From contig NZ_JACBZH010000001.1 of the NCBI RefSeq assembly GCF_013407855.1, positions 6,510,001-6,574,000 of the forward strand: DNA of 64,000 bases, read 5' to 3'. The DNA comes from Actinopolymorpha rutila. Lineage in GTDB: Bacteria; Actinomycetota; Actinomycetes; Propionibacteriales; Actinopolymorphaceae. The position numbers and the translations under genes were made by a program. Positions 42,637 to 51,511 of this stretch are shown here, piece after piece; positions within the stretch are counted from its first letter, which is position 1; each line of letters starts with the position of its first letter. Under the pieces are notes generated by a model. It saw only the letters and a program-made list of their open reading frames with translations, did no database searches and was not told the DNA's origin.

Positions 42637-44538
42637 GTGCACCGACACACCGAGGCGATCCGGCGCTACGTACTGCACGCCCGGTTGTTGTGGCGGGCCG
42701 CGCCGGTGCATTCCGTGCTGAGCCTTTTCCTTGTGGTGGCCGGCGCGGCGTCGAGCACGTTCGCCATCATCGCAACCGGACACCTGGTCGGCGCGCTGCC
42801 GGCGGCGGTGAAGGCCGGCGTCGGTTCACAGGCCGCGGACCGTGCGTGGTGGTGGCTGGCGATGGCTGCCGCGGCGTACGTCCTCGGCCCGCTTGTGAAG
42901 GCGGCGCAGAACGCGGTCGCGCAGGTGGTCTCCGCCCGCTACCTGCGGCTGGTCTTCGGCATGGTCGCCGACGTGGGAACGGCGCCGCACGGGATCGCAC
43001 ATCTGGAAAACCCGGAGGTCGCCGGCCGCCTGGATGCGATCAAGCGGGCCATGCGGGACTGGACGTTCGTCAGCGGAGTGGACTGGACCTGGAGCCTCCT
43101 GTCCATCCGCCTGGGCGGGGTCGGTTCGCTGATCGTGGTGGCGACCTGGAACTGGTGGGCCGCGCTGCTCGCCGCCGGGTCGCACGCCCTGCTGGCAAAG
43201 GTGTACGGCGCCTGGATCGGGACCATCTTCGACGACCTGCTGGAGGTGACGGGCAACCAGCGGCGGCAGGCGAGCTACGTACGTGACCTGATGACGGGCG
43301 CACCGGCGGCGAAAGAGCTCCGGTTGTTCGGGTTGGCCGACTGGCTGGTGCACCGCTACTCGACCGCCTGGCGGGACGCGATGACGGTCGTGTGGCGCAA
43401 CCGCTACCGCAACCTGCGGCCGATCCTCGCGGCGTGCGCGATCATGCTGGTGGTGAACGCTGGCGTGTTCGCGCTGCTGGCCCGGGACGCGTCGGCGGGC
43501 ACGGTCTCGCTGGCCTCGCTGGTCACGGTGGTGCAGGCACTGCTCGCGCTGGAGGCGTTCGGGTCGCTTGGTGACGGTCAGAGCGCGCTGGCCCGCAACA
43601 CCTCCGCCACCAGCATGCTGGTCGCATTGCGCGGCCGGATCGGGTTGTCCGGTCTCCCCCCGCGCTCCCCCGCCGAGCCGGTCGGTGCCGATCCCGAACC
43701 TCTCCGGACCGCGCGCACCGGCGCGGCGGAGATCGACCTGCGTGACGTCGCCTTCCACTACCCGACCCGCACCGAGCCGACGCTCGATCGGCTGTCCCTG
43801 CACGTTCCGGCCGGGCAGTCGGTCGCGATCGTCGGGGTCAACGGCGCTGGCAAGTCCACGTTGATCAAACTGCTGTGCGGGCTCTACCCGCCCGACTCCG
43901 GGACCATCCGCATCGACGGCGGCGACCCGTCGGCCGACGAGGCGACCCGCAACCGGGTCGCGGTCATCTTCCAGGACTTCGTGCGCTACCAGCTTCCCCT
44001 GCGCGACAACGTGGGGTTCGGTGCGCACACCCGACACGACGACGAGGCGGTGCTTGCCCGTGCGCTGGGCGACGCCGGCGGCACCACGTTGCTGGACCGG
44101 CTCGACCACGGCTGGGACACCGTGCTCAGCGCGGAGTACGCCGAAGGCACCGACCTGTCCGGCGGCCAGTGGCAACGAGTGGCGCTGGCCCGCGCACTGG
44201 CCGCGGTCGCCGGTGGCGCCGGCGTCCTGGTGCTGGACGAACCCACCGCCGCCCTCGACGTCCGGGCCGAGGCGGCCTTGTTCGACCGGTTCCTGGAGGT
44301 CACCCGCGGGATGACCACCCTGCTGGTCAGCCACCGGCTGTCCAGCGTGCGCCACGCCGACCGGATCGTGGTGATCGGTCCCACCGACGACCCGGCACGA
44401 ACCGGCACCGGCATCATCGAGGACGGCAGCCACGAGGAACTCATGGCCGCAGGCGGCGCGTACGCCCGGATGTTCTCACTGCAGGCCGCACGGTTCGCCG
44501 CGGCCGGCGCGAGCGAGACGGCGGTGGACCCGCGATGA
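42637..44538 (+). CDS. ABC exporter subunit (fused TM and ATPase)
   Basis: 633 aa from GTG 42637 with GGGAGG five bases upstream. TM domain of six helices (about 25-335), then an ATPase with Walker A VGVNGAGKSTLIKLLCG, Q-loop FQDFVRYQLPLRDN, signature DLSGGQWQRVALARAL, Walker B VLVLDEPTAALDV and H-loop LVSHRLSSVRHAD. The type is a half-exporter of the peptide/lipid class. The next gene, overlapping by ATGA, would have been its partner but is truncated. Confidence 0.92.
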   Translation: MHRHTEAIRRYVLHARLLWRAAPVHSVLSLFLVVAGAASSTFAIIATGHLVGALPAAVKAGVGSQAADRAWWWLAMAAAAYVLGPLVKAAQNAVAQVVSARYLRLVFGMVADVGTAPHGIAHLENPEVAGRLDAIKRAMRDWTFVSGVDWTWSLLSIRLGGVGSLIVVATWNWWAALLAAGSHALLAKVYGAWIGTIFDDLLEVTGNQRRQASYVRDLMTGAPAAKELRLFGLADWLVHRYSTAWRDAMTVVWRNRYRNLRPILAACAIMLVVNAGVFALLARDASAGTVSLASLVTVVQALLALEAFGSLGDGQSALARNTSATSMLVALRGRIGLSGLPPRSPAEPVGADPEPLRTARTGAAEIDLRDVAFHYPTRTEPTLDRLSLHVPAGQSVAIVGVNGAGKSTLIKLLCGLYPPDSGTIRIDGGDPSADEATRNRVAVIFQDFVRYQLPLRDNVGFGAHTRHDDEAVLARALGDAGGTTLLDRLDHGWDTVLSAEYAEGTDLSGGQWQRVALARALAAVAGGAGVLVLDEPTAALDVRAEAALFDRFLEVTRGMTTLLVSHRLSSVRHADRIVVIGPTDDPARTGTGIIEDGSHEELMAAGGAYARMFSLQAARFAAAGASETAVDPR

Positions 44539-44600
44539 GAAAGTCACTGCGCGGCATCTGGCTGGTCCTGTCCATGTCGGTCCGGGTCAGCCGGCGTCTC
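44535..44600 (+). pseudogene. Second ABC exporter subunit, 5' stub only
   Basis: ATG 44535 overlaps the stop of the first exporter (ATGA) and encodes MRKSLRGIWLVLSMSVRVSR, the usual N-terminus of the partner half-transporter. Homology then ends and the convergent GNAT gene occupies the DNA. The exporter is therefore an orphan half. Confidence 0.6.
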
Positions 44601-44621
44601 CGCGTGGAGCGCTGGACCGGT

Positions 44622-45209
44622 TCAGTCGCGCGTGCTCGGGGCCACCTCGCGCACCATCACGCAGTTGCCCTGGCCCTTGGGCCGGTCGTAGGTGAAGCCC
44701 TCGCGCTCGTACATCGTGCGGGTGCCGTTGTAGAGGAACGACGAGTTCTTCTTCCGGACCCCGCCGGTGTCGTGCGGGTAGCCCTCGACCAGGCCACCGC
44801 CGGCCTGCGCGATCAGCTCAACGGCTCCGCGCAGGGCGATCGCCGCCAGGCCCTGACCGCGAAGGCCGCGCTCGACCAGGATGCAGGTCACCCGGTAGTC
44901 GGGCAGTCGCTCGGCAGTGGCGAGGTACTCCTTGCGGTGATGGATGTCAGGCAGCTCCTCAGGTGATCCGTACTCCGCCCAGGCGACGGCCCGGTCGCCG
45001 TCGTAGACCAGCGCCGCGTGCGCGATCCCGTCGGCCACCAGACGTTGCTTGAACGCCCGGTTCCCCTCGGCGCTCTGGCCCTTCTCCGCGCAGTCGGGAT
45101 GGAACTTCGTGCACCAGCAGCCGGCGAACATGCCCTTGTTCCGCTCGACGAGAGCAGCGAAGTCGTCGAACGTCTCCGGCGTGAGCGCCTTGATCGTGAA
45201 GTCGGACAT
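44622..45209 (-). CDS. GNAT acetyltransferase
   Basis: 195 aa. FAALVERNKGMFAGCWCTKF and HPDCAEKGQSAEGNRAFKQR belong to a GNAT subfamily with a WCxxFHP motif near the N-terminus. The acetyl-CoA loop is ILVERGLRGQGLAAIALRGA. The C-terminal GGVRKKNSSFLYNGTRTMYE and EGFTYDRPKGQGNCVMVR complete the fold. Convergent with the ABC stub. Acceptor unknown. Confidence 0.88.
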   Translation of the reverse strand: MSDFTIKALTPETFDDFAALVERNKGMFAGCWCTKFHPDCAEKGQSAEGNRAFKQRLVADGIAHAALVYDGDRAVAWAEYGSPEELPDIHHRKEYLATAERLPDYRVTCILVERGLRGQGLAAIALRGAVELIAQAGGGLVEGYPHDTGGVRKKNSSFLYNGTRTMYEREGFTYDRPKGQGNCVMVREVAPSTRD

Positions 45210-45357
45210 GCCTGGGAACGTACACCGGAATGCGGACGTTCAGCGTCCGGAAGCTCACGCTGCCAGAGCGGCGTGCGCGTCCACCGGGCCGTCGACTGCC
45301 GTCTCCTGATGTCGCCGGCTCCTGGTCGTTCGGCCTTTTGCTGGGAAGGATCAGGCC

Positions 45358-46035
45358 GTGCAGCAAAGCGGTAAGGACGGTCCACGGGACCGACGAACTG
45401 AGCGGCCGATGCGGACGATTGGGGATGTACTGGCCCGCCGGGTCGAAGCCGGACACGAGATACCGTCGCGTTGGGCCGAGACGATGCGGCAGCTGGGTTC
45501 GATGGATCATGCTCTCTACGAGACCGTGGCTCGTACGACGACACCGAATCTCGACGTTCCTGTGCGCCGGCTCTCCGATGCGGCGAACTATTCGCGGATC
45601 TGGCTCGTGATCGCAACCGGCGTAGCCATCGTCGGGGGAAAGCGAGGCCGTCGTGCAGCCTTGGAGGGGTTGCTGTCGATCGGGGTGACCTCGGCAGTGG
45701 TCAACCTCGGAGCCAAACCACTCCTTCGTAGAAGGCGTCCGGATCGCAGCCGTCGGGACCTCTTCGGGGCCCGTCACACTCGGATGCCCACATCGGCAAC
45801 ATTTCCGTCCGGCCACGCGGCCTCAGCGTTCGCGTTCGCGCACACTGTCGGCCGGACCATCCCCGGGCTGGCTCTGCCACTGGGCCTCCTTGCCGGTGCC
45901 GTGGCCTACTCGCGGGTTCATACCGGCGTGCACTATCCCGGTGATGTGGTGGTGGGCTCCATCGTTGGAGCGGGAACGGCAGCGATGGTCACGGGCGCAC
46001 TCGAGCGCGAACGAACTCGTCACGGCCGTCGGTAG
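45358..46035 (+). CDS. PAP2-superfamily phosphatase
   Basis: 225 aa from GTG 45358. The three-part active site is complete: KPLLRRRRP, PSGHAA, and SRVHTGVHYPGD. Four to five hydrophobic helices surround it. Convergent with a lipid kinase 84 bp away; kinase and phosphatase of this sort often act on the same isoprenoid or glycerolipid pool, and fused PAP2-kinase proteins occur in actinobacteria. Confidence 0.9.
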   Translation: MQQSGKDGPRDRRTERPMRTIGDVLARRVEAGHEIPSRWAETMRQLGSMDHALYETVARTTTPNLDVPVRRLSDAANYSRIWLVIATGVAIVGGKRGRRAALEGLLSIGVTSAVVNLGAKPLLRRRRPDRSRRDLFGARHTRMPTSATFPSGHAASAFAFAHTVGRTIPGLALPLGLLAGAVAYSRVHTGVHYPGDVVVGSIVGAGTAAMVTGALERERTRHGRR

Positions 46036-46118
46036 CCGGCAACTCCGGGCGGGTTGTGTACGAGCGGCCGCGTGAGCCGGCTCGCTCGTACCACTGTTGA
46101 AGGTGGCGAAGGAGCGGG

Positions 46119-47423
46119 TCAGCCCGTGCCCGCCGATGCGGGGTGGAATGAGGCCAGTTGCCGCAGCGTCGGCCAGTCGAGTTGAGGCTTGGCGCTGCGG
46201 ACTCCGGGACGGTTGCGTGGCACCCGGACCCGCAGCGCCCGAGGCTGGATGGTGCAGCGGACCGGGGTGGGCATCGTGACGGTTTCCCCGTCGATCCCGA
46301 CCGGGATCTTCGGCGCGTCGGCGTTCACGACAACTTCGTCGGCGGTGAGGACGGTCACCCCGCGGCCTCTGAGCAACTCGGCTGCCTGCGCGGCGCTGTC
46401 CACTGTCACCGCGATCACGCCGAGTCCCCCGGTATCGAGGCGCGGGCGGCGGCCGAGCCCGGCGATGTCAGACGTCGCGTAGGCGTTGTTACTGACCAGC
46501 AGCGCCTGGGGAGCGGTAACCGCGACATCGCCGGCGTGGGCGGACAGCTTCGCTCCACGATGGCCGGTCAGCAGGTCCGGCAGCATCGCCAGGGTTGTGC
46601 CACGTTTGTCGTCCCGGTAGGCGGGGCTCTCCACCACTTCGGCGTAGGCGCCGAACGAGGCGTTGTTCACGAACGTCCGCTCGCCGGCCAGGCCGAGGTC
46701 GATCCGCTGTTCGACGCCATCGATGAGTGCGTCCAGGCACGCGGCCGGATTGTCCCGGTCCAGACCTAGATCGAGTGCGAGGTGGTTGCGGGTACCCGCA
46801 CTGATCACCAGGAACGGCAGATCGTGCGCGGCGGCGACCCCCGCGACCAGCGCCTGCGTCCCGTCCCCTCCGGCCACACCGAGGAGGTCCGCCCCGGCAG
46901 CGACCGCCTGCCGGGCCAACGCCGCCACGTCCACGGTGCCCGAGTCTTCCAGCAGCGCCACTTCGGCCCCGAGCGCCTCGGCCTTGTCCTTCAGCCCGAA
47001 CCTGGTCACCTTGCCGCCCCCGGACCTCGGGTTCATGATCAGGAACGCGTGCTCGGGGGGCGGAACGTCACGGGCGGGGATACCCGGATCGCCGACCGCC
47101 GGAACCAGCGCCAGCCGGGCGGTAGCAACGGCCGACAGGACGAGCGCGACCGCCACCACAGCCACCCAGAGGAGATGGTGCCGGGCGAAGATCCCCAACA
47201 CCGCAAAGGGTGCCATGATCACCACGGCAAACCCCAGCCACCGCAGCACCCGCCGGTGGGCGAGAAACACGTACCCACCAGCCAGCACCAGGCACGCCCC
47301 GGTCGCCCCAATGATGACCATCGCCGGGCCTGCCCGTCCGGCGAAGCCAATCATCATCGCTGCCGCGGCGAACACGAGCAGAAAACTGATGCGGGCAAGC
47401 CAGCGAGCGGAGGGCACCGCCAT
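46119..47423 (-). CDS. Diacylglycerol kinase-family lipid kinase with four TM helices
   Basis: 434 aa from MAVPSARWLARISFLL. Residues 1-100 hold four TM segments; the catalytic domain begins FLIMNPRSGGGKVTRFGLK, with GVAGGDGTQALVAGV (GGDGT nucleotide site) and SAGTRNHLALDLGLD. A C-terminal beta domain ends with HPASAGTG. A membrane-anchored DagK/BmrU-like lipid kinase. Start taken at the fifth codon of the open frame; an upstream MES start is possible. Confidence 0.88.
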   Translation of the reverse strand: MAVPSARWLARISFLLVFAAAAMMIGFAGRAGPAMVIIGATGACLVLAGGYVFLAHRRVLRWLGFAVVIMAPFAVLGIFARHHLLWVAVVAVALVLSAVATARLALVPAVGDPGIPARDVPPPEHAFLIMNPRSGGGKVTRFGLKDKAEALGAEVALLEDSGTVDVAALARQAVAAGADLLGVAGGDGTQALVAGVAAAHDLPFLVISAGTRNHLALDLGLDRDNPAACLDALIDGVEQRIDLGLAGERTFVNNASFGAYAEVVESPAYRDDKRGTTLAMLPDLLTGHRGAKLSAHAGDVAVTAPQALLVSNNAYATSDIAGLGRRPRLDTGGLGVIAVTVDSAAQAAELLRGRGVTVLTADEVVVNADAPKIPVGIDGETVTMPTPVRCTIQPRALRVRVPRNRPGVRSAKPQLDWPTLRQLASFHPASAGTG

Positions 47424-47521
47424 CCCGCTCTCCATGGAGTTCGACTCCCCACCGTCTGGCCGTTCGCGTCAGCGTCCAGTTCGGGCGGACCGAATCTCTC
47501 CGGCACGCTTGAAATGCGCGT

Positions 47522-47752
47522 TCAGGAAAGAACCTTCGACCTGGCCTGCTGGTATTCGGCTTCGGAGCTGTCGCCGCGGTCTCTCAACTTGGTAAGCCCG
47601 GTCAACTCGTCTGCCTGGGAGGGGATCCGTGCGGTCTTTTGGGCGTAGTCCTGGAGGGCGGCCTGTTGCTGCTCCTGGCGAGCCAGGTGGTGCTCACTCA
47701 GGACGTGACCGCGTGCCAGGAAGATCCACAAAATGGGCAAGAAGACACCCAC
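47522..47752 (-). CDS. SHOCT domain small membrane protein
   Basis: 76 aa from GTG. One N-terminal TM helix (GVFLPILWIFLA), a Gln-rich linker, and the C-terminal SHOCT motif ADELTGLTKLRDRGDSSEAE then YQQARSKVL. SHOCT modules act in oligomerisation. Size and layout match stand-alone actinobacterial SHOCT proteins. It lies upstream of the lipid kinase on the same strand. Confidence 0.7.
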   Translation of the reverse strand: MGVFLPILWIFLARGHVLSEHHLARQEQQQAALQDYAQKTARIPSQADELTGLTKLRDRGDSSEAEYQQARSKVLS

Positions 47753-47946
47753 GAGTGGATAGTTAATTGTTCCCCGGATGTTTGTGCGACGCGAATGATG
47801 GTGTTCGTGTGTACTTGCCCCTCAATATTTGCCGGCGTCGGCACTGCAACTCTAACGCGCGGCACCGCCTCGGTAACGGCGCAGATTGACGACTCGTTGG
47901 ATGGAGAGGAGTCAGGCCGGCGCACCGATCGGGAGGCGTTGTGGGC

Positions 47947-48483
47947 ATGGGTGACAGACGATGGGAACGCCGCGAGCCGCGGAGCGGTGGCGGCGGCGCG
48001 AAGTACCGAATGCGGCAGCAGTTGATCTCGCTCGGTCACGACTTCTGGATCGAGGACGAGCGAGGCGAAAGAGCCTTCAAGGTCAACGCAAAGGCCGTGC
48101 GTATCCGCGCCACGATGGTGCTCGAAGACGCGTCAGGCCGAGAGCTGCTCAAGATTCAGGAGCGCAAGCTACGGCTCCGCAACACCATGGAGATCGAGGA
48201 CCCCGACGGCAACACCATCGCGACCCTGAAGAAGGCCATGATCACCCCGCTGCGGGAGCGGTTCGACGTCCTTGTCGAAGCCGGCGAGAATCTAGAGGTG
48301 CAGGGCAACATCGTCGACCACGAGTACCGCATCACCCGGGGCGATGCAAAGGTCGCCGAGGTGTCGAAGGACTGGTTCCGCGTCGCCGACACCTACGGCG
48401 TCCAGATCGCCGAGGGCCAGGACTCCGTGCTGATCCTGGCCGTTGCCGCAGCGTTGGACAGCATGAGCCATGAAGGTCGCTGA
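47947..48483 (+). CDS. LURP-one-related protein
   Basis: 178 aa. LURP-one (tubby-like) beta-barrel strands: MRQQLISLGHDFWIEDERGE, AFKVNAKAVRIRATMVLED, LLKIQERKLRLRNTMEIED and YRITRGDAKVAEVSKDWFRV, ending with the family SVLILAVAAALDSMSHE. GGGAGG lies ten bases before ATG 47947; GTG 47941 is an alternative. The family occurs widely with unclear, probably lipid- or membrane-related role. Confidence 0.88.
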   Translation: MGDRRWERREPRSGGGGAKYRMRQQLISLGHDFWIEDERGERAFKVNAKAVRIRATMVLEDASGRELLKIQERKLRLRNTMEIEDPDGNTIATLKKAMITPLRERFDVLVEAGENLEVQGNIVDHEYRITRGDAKVAEVSKDWFRVADTYGVQIAEGQDSVLILAVAAALDSMSHEGR

Positions 48484-48508
48484 CCCGACCGCGGTGACGG
48501 GCGGCCGG

Positions 48509-48736
48509 ATGGGTGAGACGCGCGAGCGCCGCGGGTTCAAGGTCCGAGCAGCGACCGTGGCGGACGTGCCGGCGATGGCTCGAGTGTTCGTCGACACGTT
48601 CCGCACCGCCCACCGTGGCCAGATCCCCGAGCACCTTCTGCTGAAGCGTACGTACGAGTCGTCTGCACAGGGGTGGGACCAGACGTTGCGCGAGATCGCC
48701 GGCGTTGCAGAGTCAGAACACATCAGGCACATCTAA
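48509..48736 (+). pseudogene. Truncated GNAT, duplicate of the 27.7-kb gene
   Basis: MGETRERRGFKVRAATVADV and HRGQIPEHLLLKRTYESSAQ match the N-terminus of the acetyltransferase at 27729 over about 70 residues, including the DNA. Homology ends at LREIAGVAE and the acetyl-CoA-binding half is missing. It follows the LURP-one gene by 25 bp. Confidence 0.75.
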
Positions 48737-48853
48737 CGACGCGTTGGCGCCACAGCCGTGGATGGCGCCCCCTCTGCTGCGACCAGTGCGGTCGGGCAGC
48801 ATCGGCCCTGCCGCAAGGGCAGATTCGCACCGAGGCCTTCTCCTGGGACATCC

Positions 48854-49000
48854 TCACCGGTCACTCGCCTCGATCGGCGTGACCACCACGCGGCCGGGTC
48901 CGTACCGAGCGCTCGGGTCGCTGTCGTCGCGGAGCCGGTCCAGGACGTACTCCGCCGCCTCCTGGTAGCTCGACCACCCAGGATCGTCGCGTTCTGTCAC
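48854..49000 (-). CDS. Possible small protein divergent from the chromate operon
   Basis: 48 aa from GTG 49000: starts VTERDDPGWSSYQEAAEYVL and ends RVVVTPIEASDR. Composition is protein-like with an amphipathic helix, but there is no strong ribosome site (GGGAAC only) and no family. The chromate operon operator at 49041 lies between it and chrB, so it could share that control. Otherwise 48737-49040 is empty. Confidence 0.4.
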   Translation of the reverse strand: MTERDDPGWSSYQEAAEYVLDRLRDDSDPSARYGPGRVVVTPIEASDR

Positions 49001-49040
49001 ACCGTTCCCGCGAGAGAGCCGAGGACTAGCCAGGCACTTG

Positions 49041-49063
49041 GTAACCGTGGTTACAATCCCTAC
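49041..49063 (+). promoter_or_regulatory. Chromate operon operator and promoter
   Basis: Perfect palindrome GTAACC-GT-GGTTAC (49041-49054). Its right arm runs into a TACAAT -10 hexamer (49052-49057). ATG 49064 lies six bases after that hexamer, so transcription probably starts at or next to the A of the ATG, i.e. a leaderless mRNA. The same design precedes the ChrB-like gene at 60224. Confidence 0.7.
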
Positions 49064-49564
49064 ATGATTGATCGGGATTCGGGTTCAGGTGAGTGGGTGT
49101 TGCTCACCTACCGGCTGCCTCGGGAACCGTCGGCGCCGCGGTTGGCGTTGTGGCGGAAGCTGAAGCGGCTGGGTGCCGAGCAGCTGGCGGACGGACTGGT
49201 GGCGCTACCCGCCGACGCCCGCACCCGCGAGCAGTTGGAGTGGGCAGCGGCGGAGGTCGAGGAGGCCGGCGGGTCAGCGGGCGTGTGGCTGGCGCGGCCC
49301 GCAACCGGGGCTCTGGAGCGCGAAGTGGCCGGAAGCATGAACGAGGCCCGCGCCCAGGAGTACGTGGAAATCACCACCCAGGCCCGCGAAGCGCTGAACG
49401 CGCCACCGGTGGACCGGCTGCAGGTGCTGCGTCGGCTGCGAGCACAGATGCGCAGGGTAGAGCGTCGCGACTTCTTCCGGCCGCCGGAGCGTGAGCAGGC
49501 GCGTCGGGCGCTGCGTGACCTGACACAGCAGGCGACCTCCGACGACCAGGAGGTGCGGGCATGA
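49064..49564 (+). CDS. chrB: ChrB N-terminal-domain chromate-sensing regulator
   Basis: 166 aa. ChrB N-domain: WVLLTYRLPREPSAPRLALW, RKLKRLGAEQLADGLVALP, then a helical part with LEWAAAEVEEAGGSAGVWLA and VERRDFFRPPEREQARRALR. In proteobacteria ChrB is a single protein of about 310 aa; here N- and C-terminal parts are separate genes overlapping by GCATGAG. The palindrome immediately upstream fits an autoregulated repressor. No Shine-Dalgarno. Confidence 0.85.
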   Translation: MIDRDSGSGEWVLLTYRLPREPSAPRLALWRKLKRLGAEQLADGLVALPADARTREQLEWAAAEVEEAGGSAGVWLARPATGALEREVAGSMNEARAQEYVEITTQAREALNAPPVDRLQVLRRLRAQMRRVERRDFFRPPEREQARRALRDLTQQATSDDQEVRA

Positions 49565-49995
49565 GGTGGGCAACCCGGGCCGGCGTGCACATCGACCGAA
49601 GCGCGTGTGCGTGGCTGATCCGGCGCCACGTGGACACAGACGCGGAGTTCGTGTTTGTCACCGACCCCGACCAGGTGCCCGAAGACGCGACCCCGTTCGA
49701 CATGCGCGGTGTGGACCTGGGCCACCACGGCAGCGACTGCACGTTCGAGACCATCCTGCGCCGCTATCACCTCGCCGACCCCGTGTTGTGGCGCATCGCC
49801 GGCATCGTGCACGAGGCCGACCTCGAAGACGACCACTACGACGCCCCCGAGGCCCCCGGGTTCGACGTACTCCTCCGCGCCCTGTCACTCGCCCACGACG
49901 ACACCACGGTCCTCGCCATGACCGCGCCCATCTTCGACGCCCTGTACGGGTACCTGCGCCGCGAAGTCCTCACCCCCGGAAGGACCCCCGGATGA
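49561..49995 (+). CDS. ChrB C-terminal-domain chromate resistance protein
   Basis: 144 aa. MRWATRAGVHIDRSACAWLI then RRHVDTDAEFVFV is the start of the ChrB C-terminal (chromate resistance exported) family; EDATPFDMRGVDLGHHGSDC and ADPVLWRIAGIVHEADLEDD follow, with conserved His/Glu/Asp that suggest a metal or redox site. Translationally coupled on both sides. No signal peptide, so cytoplasmic. Confidence 0.88.
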   Translation: MRWATRAGVHIDRSACAWLIRRHVDTDAEFVFVTDPDQVPEDATPFDMRGVDLGHHGSDCTFETILRRYHLADPVLWRIAGIVHEADLEDDHYDAPEAPGFDVLLRALSLAHDDTTVLAMTAPIFDALYGYLRREVLTPGRTPG

Positions 49996-51350
49996 GCCTG
50001 ATCAGCCGGGAACACGACCTGGTGCCCCTGCGAGCCGCCACCAAAGCCTGGTTCAAGATCTCGCTACAGACCTTCGGCGGACCCGCCGGGCAGATCGCGG
50101 TGATGCAGCGAAGCCTGGTTGATGAGCACCGCTGGATCGGTGAACGACGGTTCCTGCACGCGCTGTCGTACTGCATGCTGCTGCCCGGCCCCGAGGCCCA
50201 GCAGCTCGCTGTCTACGTCGGCTGGCTGCTCAACGGCACCGCCGGCGGACTCATCGCCGGAGTCCTCTTCGTCCTCCCCGGCCTGCTTGCGCTGCTGGTG
50301 CTGTCCGCGCTCTACGTGGGGCTGGGCGACACAGCGCTCATCACAGCGCTGTTCGCCGGGCTTGCCCCCGCGGTGCTGGCGATCGTGACCCAGGCCGTGA
50401 TCAAAGTCGCCGGGCGGGCCCTGCACCACCGTGTCCTGATCGGCCTGGCGGTCGCCGCGTTCATCGCACTCGCCGTCTTCGCGGTGCCCTTCCCTCTCGT
50501 GGTGCTCGCCGCGGGCATCCTCGGCTGGGTGATCGGCCGCGCACGCCCGCAGATCATGGCCAAGCCTCAACAAGCCAAGCAGGACGACGGACCGGAGCCG
50601 CTGATCTCCGACGACGCCCTTCACCATGCCGCACCCACACCATGGCGCGCGGGCATCATCCTCGCCATCGGCATCCCGCTCTGGCTTGTCCCGGTCGCCA
50701 TCGCGTTCGCGCTGACCGGCGCCGAGTCGGCGTTCACCCAGCAAGGCCTGTTCTTCTCCGGCACCGCCCTGGTGACCTTCGGCGGTGCGTACGCCGTACT
50801 CTCCTACGTCGCGCAGAAGGCTGTCGAGACCTACCACTGGCTGGCACCCGGGGAAATGGTCCGCGGCCTCGCCCTGGCCGAGACCACACCCGGCCCACTG
50901 ATCATGGTCGTGCAGTTCGTCGCCTTCCTCGGCGCCTTCCGCGACCCCGCCGGCCTCAGCCCCTGGACCGCCGCCGTCATCGCATCGCTGCTGACCACCT
51001 GGGTCACCTTCGTGCCCTGCTTCTTGTTCATCTTCGTCGGCGCTCCCTACGTCGAACGCCTGCGCGGCAACAAGTCCCTGTCCGCCGCACTCACCGGCAT
51101 CACCGCCGCTGTTGTTGGCGTCATCGCCAACCTGGCCATCTACTTCGCCACTGCGACCCTGTTCGCCAGCTCACACCACTACGACCAGGGCCCGCTACAC
51201 CTCAACCTCCCCGTGGTGACCACCCTGAAGCCGGCCGCCCTCATCATCGGCGCCATCGCCATGGTCCTCACCTTCAAACGCAGATGGCCCGTGTTACGCA
51301 CCCTCGGCACCTGCGCACTCCTCGGACTCGCGGCCGAATTCCTCATCTAG
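49992..51350 (+). CDS. chrA: Chromate transporter ChrA
   Basis: 452 aa, two homologous halves each with about six TM helices. First half signature KISLQTFGGPAGQIAVMQ and LPGPEAQQLAVYVGWLLNG; second half SGTALVTFGGAYAVLSYVAQ and ETTPGPLIMVVQFVAFLGAF. These FGGP/PGP motifs define the CHR superfamily. Last gene of the chrB-chrB'-chrA operon, starting within the preceding stop. Exports chromate by family knowledge. Confidence 0.93.
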   Translation: MSLISREHDLVPLRAATKAWFKISLQTFGGPAGQIAVMQRSLVDEHRWIGERRFLHALSYCMLLPGPEAQQLAVYVGWLLNGTAGGLIAGVLFVLPGLLALLVLSALYVGLGDTALITALFAGLAPAVLAIVTQAVIKVAGRALHHRVLIGLAVAAFIALAVFAVPFPLVVLAAGILGWVIGRARPQIMAKPQQAKQDDGPEPLISDDALHHAAPTPWRAGIILAIGIPLWLVPVAIAFALTGAESAFTQQGLFFSGTALVTFGGAYAVLSYVAQKAVETYHWLAPGEMVRGLALAETTPGPLIMVVQFVAFLGAFRDPAGLSPWTAAVIASLLTTWVTFVPCFLFIFVGAPYVERLRGNKSLSAALTGITAAVVGVIANLAIYFATATLFASSHHYDQGPLHLNLPVVTTLKPAALIIGAIAMVLTFKRRWPVLRTLGTCALLGLAAEFLI

Positions 51351-51511
51351 ACGTTGCCCACCCGACACCGAGGCCGTGAACGACGAGCGAGGGCGGTCCG
51401 GGCTCGGGTTGCCACGACCGCTCGAGGACATGCGCGGGGAGGCACAGCCCGAAGGGCGCAGCGAGACCGCGATGATGTTCGTCGAGACGGATCGAGATTG
51501 GTGGAAACGAC

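Noticed and set aside
42826..44433. 535-aa minus-strand ORF opposite the ABC exporter
   Set aside because: Shadow; composition is poor and the plus strand has all ABC motifs.
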